A stretch of 64,000 nucleotides of DNA from Streptomyces sp. BK208 (GTDB taxonomy: Bacteria > Actinomycetota > Actinomycetes > Streptomycetales > Streptomycetaceae). The position numbers and the translations under genes were made by a program. The stretch lies in the NCBI RefSeq assembly GCF_004364245.1, contig NZ_SOAV01000001.1:248001-312000 (forward strand). The letters are read 5' to 3'. A model generated the notes under the pieces. That model saw only the letters and a program-made list of their open reading frames with translations, did no database searches and was not told the origin of the DNA. Below are positions 17,916-26,422 of this stretch, one piece after another; position 1 is the stretch's first letter, and each line of letters opens with the position of its first letter.

Positions 17916-19187
17916 GTGAAGTACCGTTCGCTCGCTCTGCTGTCCACGCTGGTGCTCAGCGCCGGGCTCGCCGCCTGCTCCTCGTCCGGTGACACCGACG
18001 CGGACGGCGCCGGGGGCGGCAGGACCGCACTCGACGTGTGGCTGATGCGCGACAGTGTCTCGGCCGAGTTCCAGAAGGAGTTCGAGACGGGCTTCGAGAA
18101 GGCCCACCCCGAGATCGACGTGAAGATCCAGATCCAGGAGTGGGAGGGCATCGGCGAGAAGGTGACCGCCGCCCTGGCCAGCAACGACGCCCCGGACGTC
18201 ATCGAGGTCGGCAACACCCAGGTCGCCCAGTACGCGCAGAGCGGCGGCCTCACCGACTTCTCGGACCGCGTCGAGGACCTGGGCGGCGGTTCCTGGCTGG
18301 AGGGGCTCGCGGAACCCGGCTCGTACGACGGCAAGCAGTACGGCATTCCGTACTACGCGGCGAACCGGGTCGTCATCCACCGCACCGACCTGTTCGAGAA
18401 GGCCGGAGTCGATCCCGCGCGGATCAAGACCCGGGAGCAGTGGATCGACGCCACGCGCAAGCTCGACGAGGGCGGGACGCAGGGCATCTACCTGCCGGGG
18501 CAGAACTGGTACGTCCTGTCCGGCTTCGTCTGGGACGAGGGCGGCGACCTGGCCGTGAAGAACGGCGACGAGTGGAAGGGGGGCCTGGACAGCCCGGAAG
18601 CGCTGCGCGCCATGGACTTCTACCGGCGTCTCCAGGCCCTGGGCAAGGGCCCCAAGGACTCCGACGAGGCCCAGCCGCCGCAGGCCGAGGTGATGGCGAA
18701 GGGGCAGGTGGCCCAGATCATCGCCGTACCGGGCGGGGCCAAGGTCATCGAGGAGAGGAACCCCGAACTCAAGGGCAAGCTGGGCTTCTTCCCGATCCCC
18801 GGCAAGACCGCCGACCGTCCGGGTGCCGTGTTCACCGGCGGTTCCGACCTGGTCGTCCCGGCCGTCGCCGCCCACCAGAAGGAGGCGTTCACCTTCCTCC
18901 GCGAACTGACCGGTGACGCCTGGCAGAAGAAGCTCGCCGTCGCCATGAGCTACGTACCGAACAAGAAAACCCTGGCGGGCGCCGTCGCCGGCGACCCGGG
19001 CACCGCGGCCATGGCGGCCGGCGCGGCGAACGGACACGCCACGCCCAACACACCCCAGTGGGCGGCGGTGGAGGCCAAGAACCCGGTCAAGGAGTACATG
19101 ACGGCCGTGCTCACCGGCAAGGACGCCGCGTCCGAGGCGGCGAAGGCCTCGGGGACCATCACCGACACGCTGGGCAACGGCTCCTGA
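17916..19187 (+). CDS. ABC sugar transporter, solute-binding lipoprotein
   Basis: 423 residues, family 1 extracellular binding protein. GTG start at 17916 after AGAGGTG. Signal peptide with lipobox GLAAC gives Cys21 as the lipid anchor. The mature protein shows the family pattern: WLMRDSVSAEFQKEFETGFE, EWEGIGEKVTAAL, DVIEVGNTQV, GIPYYAANRVVIHRTDLFEKAG and GGSDLVVPAVAAHQKEAF. First gene of a four-gene unit with two permeases and a GH20 enzyme. Like other Streptomyces CUT1 importers it lacks a local ATPase and probably uses the shared MsiK. Ligand likely an amino-sugar oligosaccharide, from context. Confidence 0.92.
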   Translation: MKYRSLALLSTLVLSAGLAACSSSGDTDADGAGGGRTALDVWLMRDSVSAEFQKEFETGFEKAHPEIDVKIQIQEWEGIGEKVTAALASNDAPDVIEVGNTQVAQYAQSGGLTDFSDRVEDLGGGSWLEGLAEPGSYDGKQYGIPYYAANRVVIHRTDLFEKAGVDPARIKTREQWIDATRKLDEGGTQGIYLPGQNWYVLSGFVWDEGGDLAVKNGDEWKGGLDSPEALRAMDFYRRLQALGKGPKDSDEAQPPQAEVMAKGQVAQIIAVPGGAKVIEERNPELKGKLGFFPIPGKTADRPGAVFTGGSDLVVPAVAAHQKEAFTFLRELTGDAWQKKLAVAMSYVPNKKTLAGAVAGDPGTAAMAAGAANGHATPNTPQWAAVEAKNPVKEYMTAVLTGKDAASEAAKASGTITDTLGNGS

Positions 19188-19226
19188 CCGCTCTCACCCC
19201 CGACACCACGAGGAACAGGAGACGAC

Positions 19227-20210
19227 GTGTCGACCGTCCGTGAGCGGAGCACGCCGCGCGGCGCCACCCGGCGCCCCGCCGCGCCTGCGGGGCCCACCGG
19301 CGGGCGCGGCGGTCGGGACGGCCGGGGATCGCCGTGGCCGTACCTGCTGATCGCGCCCGCCGTGCTGGGCATGCTGTACCTGCTGCTCTATCCGCTGGCC
19401 CGCGCCGTGCTCATCTCCCTGCAGGACTTCCGGCTGCGGCAACTCATCCTGGGGGACGCCGACTTCGTCGGTCTGCGCAACTACCGGACACTGCTCGGCG
19501 ACCCGGAGTTCTTGGAGGTGGTGCGCCGCACCTTCGTGTTCATGGTGGTCGACGTCGCCGCGATCATGGTGCTGTCCACCCTGGTGGCGCTGATGACCGA
19601 GCGGCTGGGGCGGGTGGCCAGGACCGTGGTCCTCAGCTCCCTGGTCCTGGTCTGGGCGGTGCCGGTGGTCGCGGCCACCACCGTGTTCCAGTGGCTGTTC
19701 CACTCCGAGTTCGGCATCGTCAACGAGACCCTCACCGGCCTCGGGTTCGAGTCGTACGAGGGCTACCCGTGGTTCGCGCACGGCGGGGCGGCGTTCGGCA
19801 TCGTGGTGGTCCTGATCGTCTGGCAGTCCGTGCCGTTCGCCGCGATCACGCTCTACTCGGCGCTGGTCACGGTGCCTGCCGAACTGTACGAGTCGGCCCG
19901 CATGGACGGCGCTGGGGCCGTGCGCGTCTTCCGCTCCGTCACCTTCCCGCTGATCCGGCCGATCTTCATGCTGGTGCTGTCCCTCGAAGTGATCTGGACG
20001 TTCAAGGCGTTCGTGCAGATCTGGGTGATGACCCGCGGCGGACCCGGCGAGGCCACCACCGTCCTGCCGGTGTACGCCGTGCAGACGGCGCTCGCGGGAC
20101 AGCGTTACGACCTCGGTTCCGCCGCCTCGATGCTCACCGTCCTGCTGATGAGCGGCGTGCTGGTCCTCTATTTCCGCCAACTGTTCCGTCAGGAGGGCGA
20201 GCAGCTGTGA
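19227..20210 (+). CDS. ABC sugar transporter permease (MalF/UgpA-like)
   Basis: 327 residues from GTG 19227, 39 bases after the binding protein. A 35-residue Arg/Gly/Pro-rich cytoplasmic N-terminus is followed by six membrane segments. The EAA loop ELYESARMDGAGAVRVFRSVTFPLIRP (about 215-240) is the contact site for the ATPase. Ends in GTGA, sharing four bases with the next permease, so the two are translationally coupled. Confidence 0.92.
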   Translation: MSTVRERSTPRGATRRPAAPAGPTGGRGGRDGRGSPWPYLLIAPAVLGMLYLLLYPLARAVLISLQDFRLRQLILGDADFVGLRNYRTLLGDPEFLEVVRRTFVFMVVDVAAIMVLSTLVALMTERLGRVARTVVLSSLVLVWAVPVVAATTVFQWLFHSEFGIVNETLTGLGFESYEGYPWFAHGGAAFGIVVVLIVWQSVPFAAITLYSALVTVPAELYESARMDGAGAVRVFRSVTFPLIRPIFMLVLSLEVIWTFKAFVQIWVMTRGGPGEATTVLPVYAVQTALAGQRYDLGSAASMLTVLLMSGVLVLYFRQLFRQEGEQL

Positions 20211-21058
20211 GCACCCCGCGTCCCCCGCTGCGCCGCGCGCTGCGCCGCCTGCCGCTCCACGCCGCCGCCGCGCTCACCGTGGTGATCTGCCTGTTCCCCG
20301 TGTACTGGATGGTCACGACGGCCTTCAAACCGTCCACGGACATCCAGTCCTACGATCCCCGGCTGGTGCCGCGCACCTGGACGTTCGACCACTTCCGCAC
20401 GGCGGTGAGTGCCGACGGCTTCGGGCTCTTCTGGCGCAACAGTCTGCTGGTCACCCTGAGTGCCGTCCTGCTCGCCCTTCTCGTCGCCCTCGGCGCGGCC
20501 TACGCCGTGGCCCGGATGCGCTGGCGCGGGCGCCGGCAGTTCATGCTGGCGGTGTTCGTCGCGCAGATGGCGCCCTGGGAGTCTTTGATCATCCCGATCT
20601 ACATCATCTCCCGCGACACCGGGATGCTGGACCGGCTGCCGACGCTGACCCTCATCTACTTCATGATCACGCTGCCGTTCACGGTGGTGGTGCTGCGCGG
20701 CTTCATCGCCGGCATCCCGCCGGAGCTGGAGGAGGCGGCGCAGGTGGACGGCTGCACCCGGGCCGGCGCCTTCCGCCGGGTGGCGTTCCCGCTGCTCGCC
20801 CCCGGTCTCATGGCCACCTCGCTGTTCGGCTTCATCACCGCCTGGAACGAGTTCACCTACGCCAACTTCCTCATCATCAAACAGCAGGACAGCCGGACGC
20901 TCCCGGTGTGGCTCTCCTCGTTCCAGTCGACGTTCGGCACCGACTGGGGGGCCACCATGGCGGCCTCCACGCTCTTCGCCCTGCCCGCGCTGGTCGTCTT
21001 CCTCGCTCTGCAGCGCCATGTGACGGCCGGGCTGGCGTCGGGAGGCGTCAAGGGCTGA
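20207..21058 (+). CDS. ABC sugar transporter permease (MalG-like)
   Basis: 283 residues from a GTG that overlaps the stop of the previous gene (GTGA). Six membrane segments and a second EAA loop, ELEEAAQVDGCTRAGAFRRVAFPLLAP (about 178-204). It forms the membrane channel with the preceding permease. AGGAGGG inside the end of the previous gene serves as ribosome site. A (CGCCACCCG)n-like run of low complexity follows at 21060-21087 before the GH20 gene. Confidence 0.92.
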   Translation: MSTPRPPLRRALRRLPLHAAAALTVVICLFPVYWMVTTAFKPSTDIQSYDPRLVPRTWTFDHFRTAVSADGFGLFWRNSLLVTLSAVLLALLVALGAAYAVARMRWRGRRQFMLAVFVAQMAPWESLIIPIYIISRDTGMLDRLPTLTLIYFMITLPFTVVVLRGFIAGIPPELEEAAQVDGCTRAGAFRRVAFPLLAPGLMATSLFGFITAWNEFTYANFLIIKQQDSRTLPVWLSSFQSTFGTDWGATMAASTLFALPALVVFLALQRHVTAGLASGGVKG

Positions 21059-21170
21059 CCGCGCCACCCGCGCCACCCGCGCCACTCCTTCCCTCTCTTC
21101 GCCCTCGCCCTCGCCCCGCCCCCGCCGCCGCCCGACCGCCGTCGCGTCCGCCGACCACCGGAGCCGCCCC

Positions 21171-22742
21171 GTGGACCTGCCACGCCCCGAACTGGCCCTC
21201 GTCCCCCGCCCGAGCCGTATCTCCACCCGCTCCGGCCGTTTCCGCCTCGACGCGACGACCCGGCTGCGGGTCACCCCCGGGGCCGGCCCGGCCGCACACC
21301 TGCTGCGCACCCTCCTCGCCCCGGCCACCGGTCTGCGCCTGGACTCCACCGCCGACGGTGCCTTCGTCCTCGCCCTCGACCCGGCCCTGTCGGGGCTCGG
21401 CGACGAGGGGTACGGGCTGACCGTGAGTCCCCAGGGTGTCCTGCTGCGGGCCGCCCGCCCGGCCGGGCTGCTGCGCGGAGTGCAGACGGTGCGGCAACTG
21501 CTGCCCTACGCCGCGCTGTCCGGGCGGCCGGTGCGCGGGGTGTCGTGGGAACTGCCGGCCGTGGAGATCACCGACGTACCCCGCCACTCCTGGCGCGGCT
21601 CCATGCTCGACGTGGCCCGGCACTTCCAGCCGGTGTCCTACCTGCGCCGTTACGTCGACCTGCTGGCGCTGCACAAGCTGAACGTCTTCCACCTGCACCT
21701 CACCGACGACCAGGGCTGGCGGATGCCGGTGGCCGCGCACCCCCGGCTCACCGAGGTCGGCGGACACCGGGCGGAGTCGATGGTGGGTCCCGCGGGCAGC
21801 GACCGCTTCGACGGTGTCCCGCACGGCGGCTCCTACACCCGGGCGGAGCTGCGGGGCCTGGTCGCGTACGCGGCCGAGCGAGGGGTGAGCGTGGTGCCGG
21901 AGACGGGTGCGCCGGGGCATGTCCGCGCCGCGCTGGCCGCCCACCCCGAGCTGGGCACCGACCCCGCCCGCCGGCTGGACGTGTGGACGCACTGGGGCGT
22001 GTGCGAGAACGTGCTGGGCACCGGCGACCACGTCCTGGACTTCTTCCGCACCGTCTTGGACGAGGTGATGGACGTCTTCCCCTCGCCGTACCTGCACATC
22101 GGCGGGGACGAGGTCCCCACCACGGAGTGGGAGCTGAGTGCGCAGGCTCGTGCCCGCGCCGCCCGGGAGGGGCTGGCGGGACCACGCGCGCTGCACCCCT
22201 GGTTCATCGCGCGCATGAGCGAGCACCTGGTGCGCGCGGGGCGCCGGCCGGTCGTGTGGGCCGAGAGCGGCGTCACCCTGCCGCTGGACTGCACGGTGAT
22301 GAGCTGGCGTGACCCCGCGCACGCCCGGGCGGCGGCGCTGCGCGGGCACCGGGTCGTCCACGCCGACCACCGCGCGACCTACTTCGACTACGCGCGCGGT
22401 CCCGGCCCCGGGGAACCGCTCGCGCAGCCCGGCGAGATCGTCGGCCTGCGCGCCGTCCACGCCGTGGACCTCGCGCCGCCGACGCCGGAGGCGGCGTCCC
22501 GGGTGCTGGGCGCCCAGGGCCAGTTGTGGACGGAGTTCGTCCGGACGCCGGAGCACATCGAGTACCTCACCTTCCCGCGGCTGTGCGCGCTCGCCGACCG
22601 GGTCTGGGACGGCGCTTCGGGCTGGCGGGACTTCACGACGCGGCTGGCCGGACACCGGGCACGTCTCGACGCCCTGGCCGTCCCGCACGCCGAGCCGCCC
22701 GCCCCCGCCCCGCTGCCGCCCCGCGTCAGCGGCGTGCGCTGA
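21171..22742 (+). CDS. Cytoplasmic beta-N-acetylhexosaminidase, GH20
   Basis: 523 residues from GTG 21171, with no signal peptide, so it works inside the cell on imported oligosaccharides. N-terminal GH20b-type domain (about 1-135), then the (beta/alpha)8 barrel starting at RGSMLDVARHF. The catalytic pair Asp313-Glu314 lies in HIGGDEVPTTEW, and DDQGWR and WGVCENVL are typical family blocks. It releases terminal GlcNAc or GalNAc by substrate-assisted catalysis. Position directly after the permeases points to hydrolysis of the imported sugar. No deaminase or deacetylase is nearby. Confidence 0.92.
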   Translation: MDLPRPELALVPRPSRISTRSGRFRLDATTRLRVTPGAGPAAHLLRTLLAPATGLRLDSTADGAFVLALDPALSGLGDEGYGLTVSPQGVLLRAARPAGLLRGVQTVRQLLPYAALSGRPVRGVSWELPAVEITDVPRHSWRGSMLDVARHFQPVSYLRRYVDLLALHKLNVFHLHLTDDQGWRMPVAAHPRLTEVGGHRAESMVGPAGSDRFDGVPHGGSYTRAELRGLVAYAAERGVSVVPETGAPGHVRAALAAHPELGTDPARRLDVWTHWGVCENVLGTGDHVLDFFRTVLDEVMDVFPSPYLHIGGDEVPTTEWELSAQARARAAREGLAGPRALHPWFIARMSEHLVRAGRRPVVWAESGVTLPLDCTVMSWRDPAHARAAALRGHRVVHADHRATYFDYARGPGPGEPLAQPGEIVGLRAVHAVDLAPPTPEAASRVLGAQGQLWTEFVRTPEHIEYLTFPRLCALADRVWDGASGWRDFTTRLAGHRARLDALAVPHAEPPAPAPLPPRVSGVR

Positions 22743-22811
22743 ACCGGCGCCCCGACGTCCGGCGGCCGAAAGCATCACCCCCGCACCCCGCACCACGCAC
22801 TACCCACCGAC

Positions 22812-22831
22812 GCTCCCGCACCGGCGGGAGC
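22812..22831 (+). promoter_or_regulatory. Stem-loop upstream of the GH16 gene
   Basis: GCTCCCGC-ACCG-GCGGGAGC, perfect 8-bp arms, ending 18 bases before the ATG and 6 before the AAAGGA ribosome site. It could be the terminator of the ABC/GH20 operon or a translational hairpin of the next gene. Confidence 0.45.
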
Positions 22832-22849
22832 CTGCCGAAAGGAACCCGG

Positions 22850-24280
22850 ATGAGAATCCGACCCACCGCGGGCCGCGCCCGTCTGGCGCTCGCCCTGGCC
22901 GTACTGATGGGCGGCGGTGCGCTGACCGCCCTTCCCGCCCAGGCGGCCTCGGCGGCCGACGGTCTCAGCGTCCAGTACCGCACCAGCGCGAGCGGAGCCA
23001 CCGCCGACCAGACGGAACCCTGGTTCAAGGTCCGCAACACCGGCTCGTCCACCGTGCAGCTGAGCCAGGTGAAGATCCGCTACTACTTCAAGGCGGACTC
23101 GCCGACCGCGTCCTACCGCTTCGCCTGCTCCTGGGCGGTACGCGGCTGCTCCGCCGTCACCGGCACGTTCGGCACCCTGAGCAGTCCGACCGCGACGGCC
23201 GACCGCTACCTGGAGATCGGCTTCACCGCGGCGGCCGGCACCCTGGCGCCCGGCGCGGACACCGGCGACCTGCAACTGCGCTTCTACCAGAGCAACTGGC
23301 AGACGCTGCGGCAGAGCGACGACTACTCGTTCAACGGGGCGCAGACCGCGTACGCGAACTGGGACAAGGTCACCGCCCAGCTCGCCGGCGCCACCGTCTG
23401 GGGCGCGGCCCCCGAGGGCAACGACCCCACGGACCCCACCGATCCGACGGACCCGACGGACCCGCCCGGCGGCGGTCAGACCCTGTTCGACGACTTCGAC
23501 TACGCCTCGCACACCGACCCCGCGCTCTCCGCGCACGGCTGGAACGTGCGGTCCAACAGCGGCGGTCCCGGCGTCCCCGGCGCGACGTGGGACCCGTCGA
23601 AGGTCACCTTCGTCTCCAGTGGCGGCAACTCGGTGATGAACCTGGAGACCTCCACGGCCGGCACCGGCGCGTCGACCACGCAGACCGAGGTCCTGACGAA
23701 GTCCACGAAGTTCAGGAACGGAACGTACGCCGCCCGCGTGAAGTTCTCCGACGCGCCGAGGTCGGGGCCCGACGGGGACCACCTGGTGCAGACCTTCTTC
23801 ACCATCAACGACCTCAAGGCGCCGATGGCCGACGACTACGCCGAGTACGACTTCGAGTACCTGCCGAACGGAGGGTGGGGCGAGCCGTCGAACATCCTCT
23901 ACACGACCTCCTGGGAAACGTACAACCCCGATCCCTGGCAGGCCGTCAACCAGCACTCCGAACAGCGCAGCAGCTACGCCGGCTGGCACGACCTGGTGGT
24001 GACCATCGACAACAGCGCCATCACCTACTACGTGGACGGGCAGCCGTTCGGCACGCACGACGCGCAGTACCTGCCCGAGCGGCCCATGTCGATCAACTTC
24101 AACCAGTGGCTGATCGACCTGAACGGCCAGACGTCGACGGCCCCGCGCGCCTACGACCAGCAGGTCGACTACGTCCTGCACGTCAAGGACCAGGTGCTGG
24201 GCCCGGCCCAGGTCGCCGCGAAGGTCGCCGGGTACCGTGCCGCCGGTACCCGGTTCGTGGACGAGGTGCCCGCCTCCTGA
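22850..24280 (+). CDS. Secreted CBM3-GH16 family glucan hydrolase
   Basis: 476 residues; AAAGGA ribosome site. Signal peptide to about ALPAQAASA-A (about 36). CBM3-type cellulose-binding module at about 38-182 (LSVQYRTSASG, PWFKVRNTGSSTVQLS, KIRYYF), then a DPT repeat linker (about 187-202). The C-terminal jelly-roll (about 205-476) carries the GH16 active-site pattern E-Y-D-F-E with Glu332 nucleophile, Asp334 and Glu336 acid/base. GH16 enzymes cut beta-1,3/1,4-glucans, agar or related polymers; this subgroup is unclear. A crystalline-cellulose-binding module suggests plant cell wall as target. Confidence 0.85.
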   Translation: MRIRPTAGRARLALALAVLMGGGALTALPAQAASAADGLSVQYRTSASGATADQTEPWFKVRNTGSSTVQLSQVKIRYYFKADSPTASYRFACSWAVRGCSAVTGTFGTLSSPTATADRYLEIGFTAAAGTLAPGADTGDLQLRFYQSNWQTLRQSDDYSFNGAQTAYANWDKVTAQLAGATVWGAAPEGNDPTDPTDPTDPTDPPGGGQTLFDDFDYASHTDPALSAHGWNVRSNSGGPGVPGATWDPSKVTFVSSGGNSVMNLETSTAGTGASTTQTEVLTKSTKFRNGTYAARVKFSDAPRSGPDGDHLVQTFFTINDLKAPMADDYAEYDFEYLPNGGWGEPSNILYTTSWETYNPDPWQAVNQHSEQRSSYAGWHDLVVTIDNSAITYYVDGQPFGTHDAQYLPERPMSINFNQWLIDLNGQTSTAPRAYDQQVDYVLHVKDQVLGPAQVAAKVAGYRAAGTRFVDEVPAS

Positions 24281-24296
24281 TCCCCGGCGGGGACGG

Positions 24297-24518
24297 TCAG
24301 AACAGCCGCTCCTGACCGGGCGCGGGCCGTCCCCGCCGACTGCGCGGCCGGTTGCCGGAGGGCGCGGTCGTCTCGCCGAACAGCGGGGCGGTGCCGTACT
24401 CGTCGGGCTCGGCCGGGACGGTGGCCGGCCCCGTGCCCACGTTGAGGACCAGGGGAGCGTCCCGGTCGAAGTCGCCGGGCGTCATCGCCACCCACTCACG
24501 GTCCTGCCGCTCTCCCAC
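24297..24518 (-). CDS. Small hypothetical protein
   Basis: 73 residues starting at GTG 24516-24518 with GAGAGAGG about 9 bases upstream. Content: a charged N-terminus, WVAMTPGDFDRDAPLVLNVG in the middle and a basic Arg/Pro-rich C-terminus ending GQERLF. No membrane segment or known motif. It is convergent with the GH16 gene with only 16 bases between stops. Codon choice looks real (GC at third positions). Function not recognised. Confidence 0.55.
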   Translation of the reverse strand: MGERQDREWVAMTPGDFDRDAPLVLNVGTGPATVPAEPDEYGTAPLFGETTAPSGNRPRSRRGRPAPGQERLF

Positions 24519-25173
24519 GCACCGACACCTCTCTCGCGCCCGCCGCGACCACGCGACGCTACCAGTCCCGCGGGAGCACCGTGATCACGGCTCCCGACGG
24601 CCCGCTTCCCTCGTTCCCGGGCAGCCGCGGACCGACGCATCGAGATGGGGAGAGAGATCCGGCGGCTTGTGACGACAGGTCCGCGCCCCACGGGGGCCCG
24701 TCGTCGCCGGGACGGTGGGGCGTGCTCGCCCGCCGGCACGGTCGGCATGCCGAGCGGGCCGGCACGCGGCACGCTGGTGCGGCCCCGCGTACGGGGGAGA
24801 ACGCGGGGCCGCACCAGCAAGCTATCGGAGTAACAGGGCGCCTGCCAGACCCGGCGTCGTCGCGGCCGCCACGCCCCCCTCCCCCGGCCCCGACTCGGGC
24901 TCGGCCCCGGCCCCGCGCCGGATGCCTTCACCCGGCCGGCGCACAGGAGTGCCGCCCGGGGCGGGGTGCGCCGCGAAGGAGTGCGCTGCGGGACGGACAG
25001 CACGGACGACATCGCGGTCCTGGCGGTCCGCCCCACGCGGGGTGAGGTCGCGGCCTGCGGTCGCGGCCGGCCTGCCCGTTCGGGCACCTCCCTCTGCCTC
25101 GGCGGCTCCTGACGCCCGCGGACGGGCGGCGATAGCGTCCCCTCGTGAGCACCACGTCCCGGCGAGCGGCCAG
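24519..25173. other. 655-base divergent intergenic region
   Basis: I see no convincing gene here. Open frames on both strands lack ribosome sites and are Arg/Pro/Gly-rich in the manner of shadow frames. The one clear structure is the 18-bp perfect inverted repeat at 24773-24818. The right half (24860-25170) is GC-rich and featureless up to the M23 start. Confidence 0.5.
24773..24818. other. Perfect 18-bp inverted repeat in a divergent gap
   Basis: The 18-base arm 24773-24790 (begins GCTGGTGCGG) is exactly complementary to 24801-24818 around a 10-base purine-rich loop. It lies 255 bases upstream of the small minus-strand gene and 356 bases upstream of the plus-strand M23 gene, where a terminator has no known gene to serve. 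A TAGCTT at 24824-24819 on the minus strand abuts it. Confidence 0.7.
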
Positions 25174-26394
25174 ATGAACGACGAGCGGCTGACCGAGGCC
25201 CGGACCATCGGCGGCGCGGCCGACCCGGGACCGGGACCGGGACCTGACCGGCCGGACCTCGACCGGCCGGAACGACCGGACCCCGATGGGCCGGAGCGGC
25301 CGGAGCGGCCGGAGCGGCCGGAGCGGCCGGAGCGGCCGGAGCGGACCCCCGGGCGAAAGCGGCGCGGGCCGGGACCGGTGACCCTGTTGCTGCTGCCGGC
25401 CCTGGTGACCGTCACCGGCGTGGCCGCCTTCCTGGCACTGGGCGGGCTGCCGAACCCGTGGCCCGACGACGACTCCGCCGCCGACCCCTCCGCGGCGGTC
25501 GACGTCGACCCCTCGTATCTCCCGTGGCTGCGCAAGGCGGCCTCGGGCTGCACCGTCCTGCGCCCGTCCGTGCTCGCCGCGCAGATCGACCAGCTCTCGG
25601 GCTGGAGCGACGACTCGGACGAACTCTCCGGCCAGAAGGGCATCGCCGCCTTCACCGACGACGAGTGGCGGACCTGGGGCAAGGACGACGACGGCAACGG
25701 CCGGTCCTCGCCGCGCGATCCGGCGGACGCCATCATGGCGCTGGGCCGGCGGGACTGCTCGCTGGCCGAGCAGGTGACCGAGCTGCGCACCGAGGGCAGG
25801 ATCAACGGCGACCTGGTGGAACTGACCCTCGCCGCCTACGCCGTGGGTCCGGAGGCCGTGACGGAGGCGGGGAAGGCACCGGCGGCGGCGAAGACCTACC
25901 TCGGCGAGGTCCAGGGCCTGCTGCCGCGCTACGAGGCGCTCGACCGCGAGGACACGGGCGGCGGCGCGGCCGGTGCCGCCGGCGCCCTGCTGACCGCGCC
26001 GGTCAGTCCGCTCACCATCACCTCGCCCTACGGGTCGCGCGAGCACCCGCTGACCGGGGTGACCAAGCTGCACACCGGCGTGGACTTCGCCGCGCCGCAG
26101 GGCGCACAGGTCGTGGCGGCGCGCCGCGGGCGCGTCGTGTTCGCCGCGCTCACCAGCGCGTACGGCAACCGCGTCGTGATCGACCACGGGACCATCCAGG
26201 GCAAGCGGGTGGAGACGACCTACAGTCACCTCTCCTCGCTGGGCGTGGCCGTGGGACAGAACGTGGAGGCGGGGGCCCCGATCGGGCGGGTGGGCTCCAC
26301 CGGTCTGTCCACCGGCCCCCACCTGCACTTCGAGGTCGTCGTCGACGGGTACTACACCGATCCGCGCCCCTGGGTCGTCGCGAGCGGGGTTTGA
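25174..26394 (+). CDS. Membrane-anchored M23 endopeptidase with degenerate transglycosylase-like domain
   Basis: 406 residues from ATG 25174. An acidic/Pro N-terminus with six tandem Pro-Glu-Arg triplets (about 40-57) precedes one membrane segment (about 67-90). Residues about 110-205 resemble an SLT/lysozyme-type domain (VLAAQIDQLSGW, GQKGIAAFTDDEWRTWG, DPADAIMALGRRDC), but Leu141 stands where the catalytic Glu of the QES motif is expected. The C-terminal M23 domain has the metal ligands His300 and Asp304 (HTGVDFAAP) and the HLHFEV block with His383/His385, so it should cut peptidoglycan crossbridges. Faces outside the membrane. The CYTH-CHAD gene follows after 28 bases. Confidence 0.88.
   Translation: MNDERLTEARTIGGAADPGPGPGPDRPDLDRPERPDPDGPERPERPERPERPERPERTPGRKRRGPGPVTLLLLPALVTVTGVAAFLALGGLPNPWPDDDSAADPSAAVDVDPSYLPWLRKAASGCTVLRPSVLAAQIDQLSGWSDDSDELSGQKGIAAFTDDEWRTWGKDDDGNGRSSPRDPADAIMALGRRDCSLAEQVTELRTEGRINGDLVELTLAAYAVGPEAVTEAGKAPAAAKTYLGEVQGLLPRYEALDREDTGGGAAGAAGALLTAPVSPLTITSPYGSREHPLTGVTKLHTGVDFAAPQGAQVVAARRGRVVFAALTSAYGNRVVIDHGTIQGKRVETTYSHLSSLGVAVGQNVEAGAPIGRVGSTGLSTGPHLHFEVVVDGYYTDPRPWVVASGV
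25291..25344 (+). repeat. Six-copy 9-bp tandem repeat inside the M23 gene
   Basis: CCGGAGCGG repeated six times exactly, encoding Pro-Glu-Arg units in the cytoplasmic N-terminal region. Such in-frame 9-bp repeats can change copy number without a frameshift. The run continues imperfectly upstream. Confidence 0.9.
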
Positions 26395-26422
26395 TCCGGC
26401 GGATCGTGTCAAAAGACTCAGC

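Noticed and set aside
15203..22742. Whether the GntR/ABC/GH20 unit is the das (chitobiose) locus.
   Set aside because: The regulator sequence differs from DasR as I know it, no nagB-like gene follows, and a GH109-type gene precedes it. ACTGGT boxes alone do not prove identity.
24482..25087. A possible gene on the minus strand in the 655-base gap, and small plus-strand frames there.
   Set aside because: No ribosome site, low-complexity Arg/Pro/Gly composition and no domain; the frame also runs through the inverted repeat.
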